From Deltaproteobacteria bacterium (GTDB lineage Bacteria; Desulfobacterota; Desulfobaccia; Desulfobaccales; Desulfobaccaceae), in assembly GCA_016874895.1 (NCBI GenBank), contig VGSX01000183.1, forward strand, positions 1 to 7,220: a stretch of 7,220 bases of DNA. Direction: 5' to 3'. Shown here in pieces: positions 6,153 to 7,220 of the stretch; the first letter of the stretch is position 1, and every line of letters starts with the position of its first letter. Under the pieces are notes generated by a model, which saw nothing but the letters and a program-made list of their open reading frames with translations, was not told the origin of the DNA and ran no database searches. Position numbers and translations under genes: made by a program.

Positions 6153-7220
6153 GTTTTCCTGCTCTCGTGAGCTGCCGGGAGTTGGCTGTCGGGAATTTCC
6201 AGACGAACTCGGAGCCCTCCCTCGGGGTTCGGTTCCGCCAGGAGACTTCCCAGATGCTGCTGTGCCAGGGCGGCAGCCAGAAAGAGACCGAGGGGCGGCA
6301 AGGTCTGGGAACCCGCCTGAAATGGTTGCAGGAGACGGCGAATAGCTTCCGGGGCCAAGTAAGGACCGGGAAATTTTACCTCCAGGGAGAATCCCCCGGT
6401 TTCCCGGGGAGATACGAGCCAGGAGCATTGTCCCCCCGGAGTCATTTCAATGAGGGAAAAATCTAATATGAACAGAACGGCCTGGACTATATGGGCCTCA
6501 GAGCCGTATAGGGGCGGGAGGGGTTGCCGGTCCTCGTAAAGGGTTGTTCCGGGCGGCAAGAGGGCGGGAAGCAGCCTGCTGATCTGCTGAAACAAGGGTT
6601 CCACCTCCACCTGCCGCCAGTCCCGCCTCCGGGGCAGGAAGAGGCTCTGCCAAGCTCCGGGCTCAGGGGCTGGACGGCCGATGGAACCGGCAAGGCGGCC
6701 GGCCAGACGGCCCAGACATGCCTGGGCTTCCGACTCCACCAGTCTTTCCGCCAGGACTCTGGCGCTTTCCCCCAGGCGTTGGCAGAGGGTTCGGACCTGT
6801 TCAAACTCCCGAATCCCCTGAGATTCCTGTTGCTTCAGGTGCAACAATAGAGAGGTAATATCGACCCCGATGCCTCTCTTTAGGGCTTCGGTCAGCATGC
6901 CGTAATTGTTGAGAGGCGCTGCGGTCTTGCGGATCACCCGGCGGAATCCCGCCAGGCCCAAAACCAGGGCGGCAAAGGCGCCCCCCACCATCATCCAGAT
7001 CAAGGCTCGCCGCAAGGCCCCTTTTTCCCAATCCAATAACATCAGGAAACGACGCATGGAGTCGATATTGATCCCCACCTTCGTCACCCCCCAGTAGATC
7101 GCGCCCTGATCCGGTAACGGGGTATATAAGGGGAAATACCGCAGGAGCATTTCGGCCTCCAGTTTGGGGCCTCGATTGATGGCCTCCAGCAGGTTTTTGT
7201 CCACCCGTTGCTCTCGGTTG
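6149..7220 (-). CDS. Membrane-bound histidine-kinase-like protein with degenerate catalytic motifs, 5' end outside window
   Basis: The frame is open to the window edge, with 356 residues visible. Numbering starts at the first complete codon. A periplasmic sensor end (about 1-70, with GAIYWGVTKVGINIDSMRRFL) leads into a membrane helix at 72-92, a helical linker, and a C-terminal half resembling the DHp and ATPase domains of NtrB-type kinases. At about 169-183, LGRLAGRLAGSIGRP matches the usual LGxLAAxxAHEIxNP, with Gly at the phospho-acceptor His position. The N-box is QAVLFILDFSLIEM (246-259), with Phe at both usual Asn positions. The G2-box is PPLGLFLAAAL (308-318). The final GGLRVRLEIP strand is intact. 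I read it as a pseudokinase that may sense a signal and act by binding rather than phosphotransfer. A GTG at 7204 opens a shorter frame, but the reading frame continues upstream and the sensor domain would be cut, so it is not taken as the start. It overlaps the MlaE gene by GTGA. Confidence 0.75.
   Translation of the reverse strand, partial: NREQRVDKNLLEAINRGPKLEAEMLLRYFPLYTPLPDQGAIYWGVTKVGINIDSMRRFLMLLDWEKGALRRALIWMMVGGAFAALVLGLAGFRRVIRKTAAPLNNYGMLTEALKRGIGVDITSLLLHLKQQESQGIREFEQVRTLCQRLGESARVLAERLVESEAQACLGRLAGRLAGSIGRPAPEPGAWQSLFLPRRRDWRQVEVEPLFQQISRLLPALLPPGTTLYEDRQPLPPLYGSEAHIVQAVLFILDFSLIEMTPGGQCSWLVSPRETGGFSLEVKFPGPYLAPEAIRRLLQPFQAGSQTLPPLGLFLAAALAQQHLGSLLAEPNPEGGLRVRLEIPDSQLPAAHESRKT

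Noticed and set aside
6153..6428. N-terminal extension of the MlaE protein from an ATG at 6428
   Set aside because: The extra 92 residues are Pro/Gly/Ser-rich, overlap the C-terminal domain of the upstream gene in another frame, and do not resemble MlaE. The GTG at 6152 has a ribosome binding site and gives the family length.

Overview
The window is a densely coded, fairly GC-rich bacterial segment with eight protein genes, two of them cut by the window edges. I see no rRNA, tRNA, CRISPR array or insertion sequence. The protein types (a TPR plus periplasmic-binding lipoprotein-activator-like protein, a PhoU-like protein, a NahK-like anomeric kinase with a DOMON-like partner, an MlaE permease and a ParB-like protein) and the codon use suggest a Gram-negative bacterium, probably Desulfobacterota (formerly Deltaproteobacteria). 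This assignment is inferred from family resemblance, not from a marker gene.

Left part (1-1360, minus strand): the N-terminal 453 residues of an exported protein with TPR-type helical repeats followed by a type I periplasmic-binding fold, of the LpoA / branched-chain-amino-acid-binding type. A good sigma70-type promoter (TTGCCA, 17 bp, TACAAT) lies upstream of it in the 209 bp divergent spacer.

Middle (1570-4303, plus strand): a probable four-gene unit. It holds a free-standing PhoU-like protein, a sugar-1-kinase-like phosphotransferase of the APH fold (NahK type), a cytoplasmic DOMON-like/CBM9-like protein that overlaps the kinase by ATGA, and a small cupin. Kinase plus DOMON-like protein looks like a functional pair for handling a sugar or amino sugar. 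PhoU may tie the unit to phosphate status. Both of these links are inference.

Right part (7220-4347, minus strand): a tightly packed three-gene unit that converges on the cupin. The first gene encodes a membrane-anchored histidine-kinase-like protein (5' end outside the window) whose phospho-acceptor His and ATP-binding N-box Asn residues appear to be missing. It overlaps by GTGA a MlaE-family lipid-transport permease, which is followed 30 bp later by a ParB-like protein with weakened CTPase motifs. No MlaF ATPase or MlaD protein is present in the window. A probable pseudokinase coupled to an MlaE permease and a ParB-like protein is the most unusual arrangement here.
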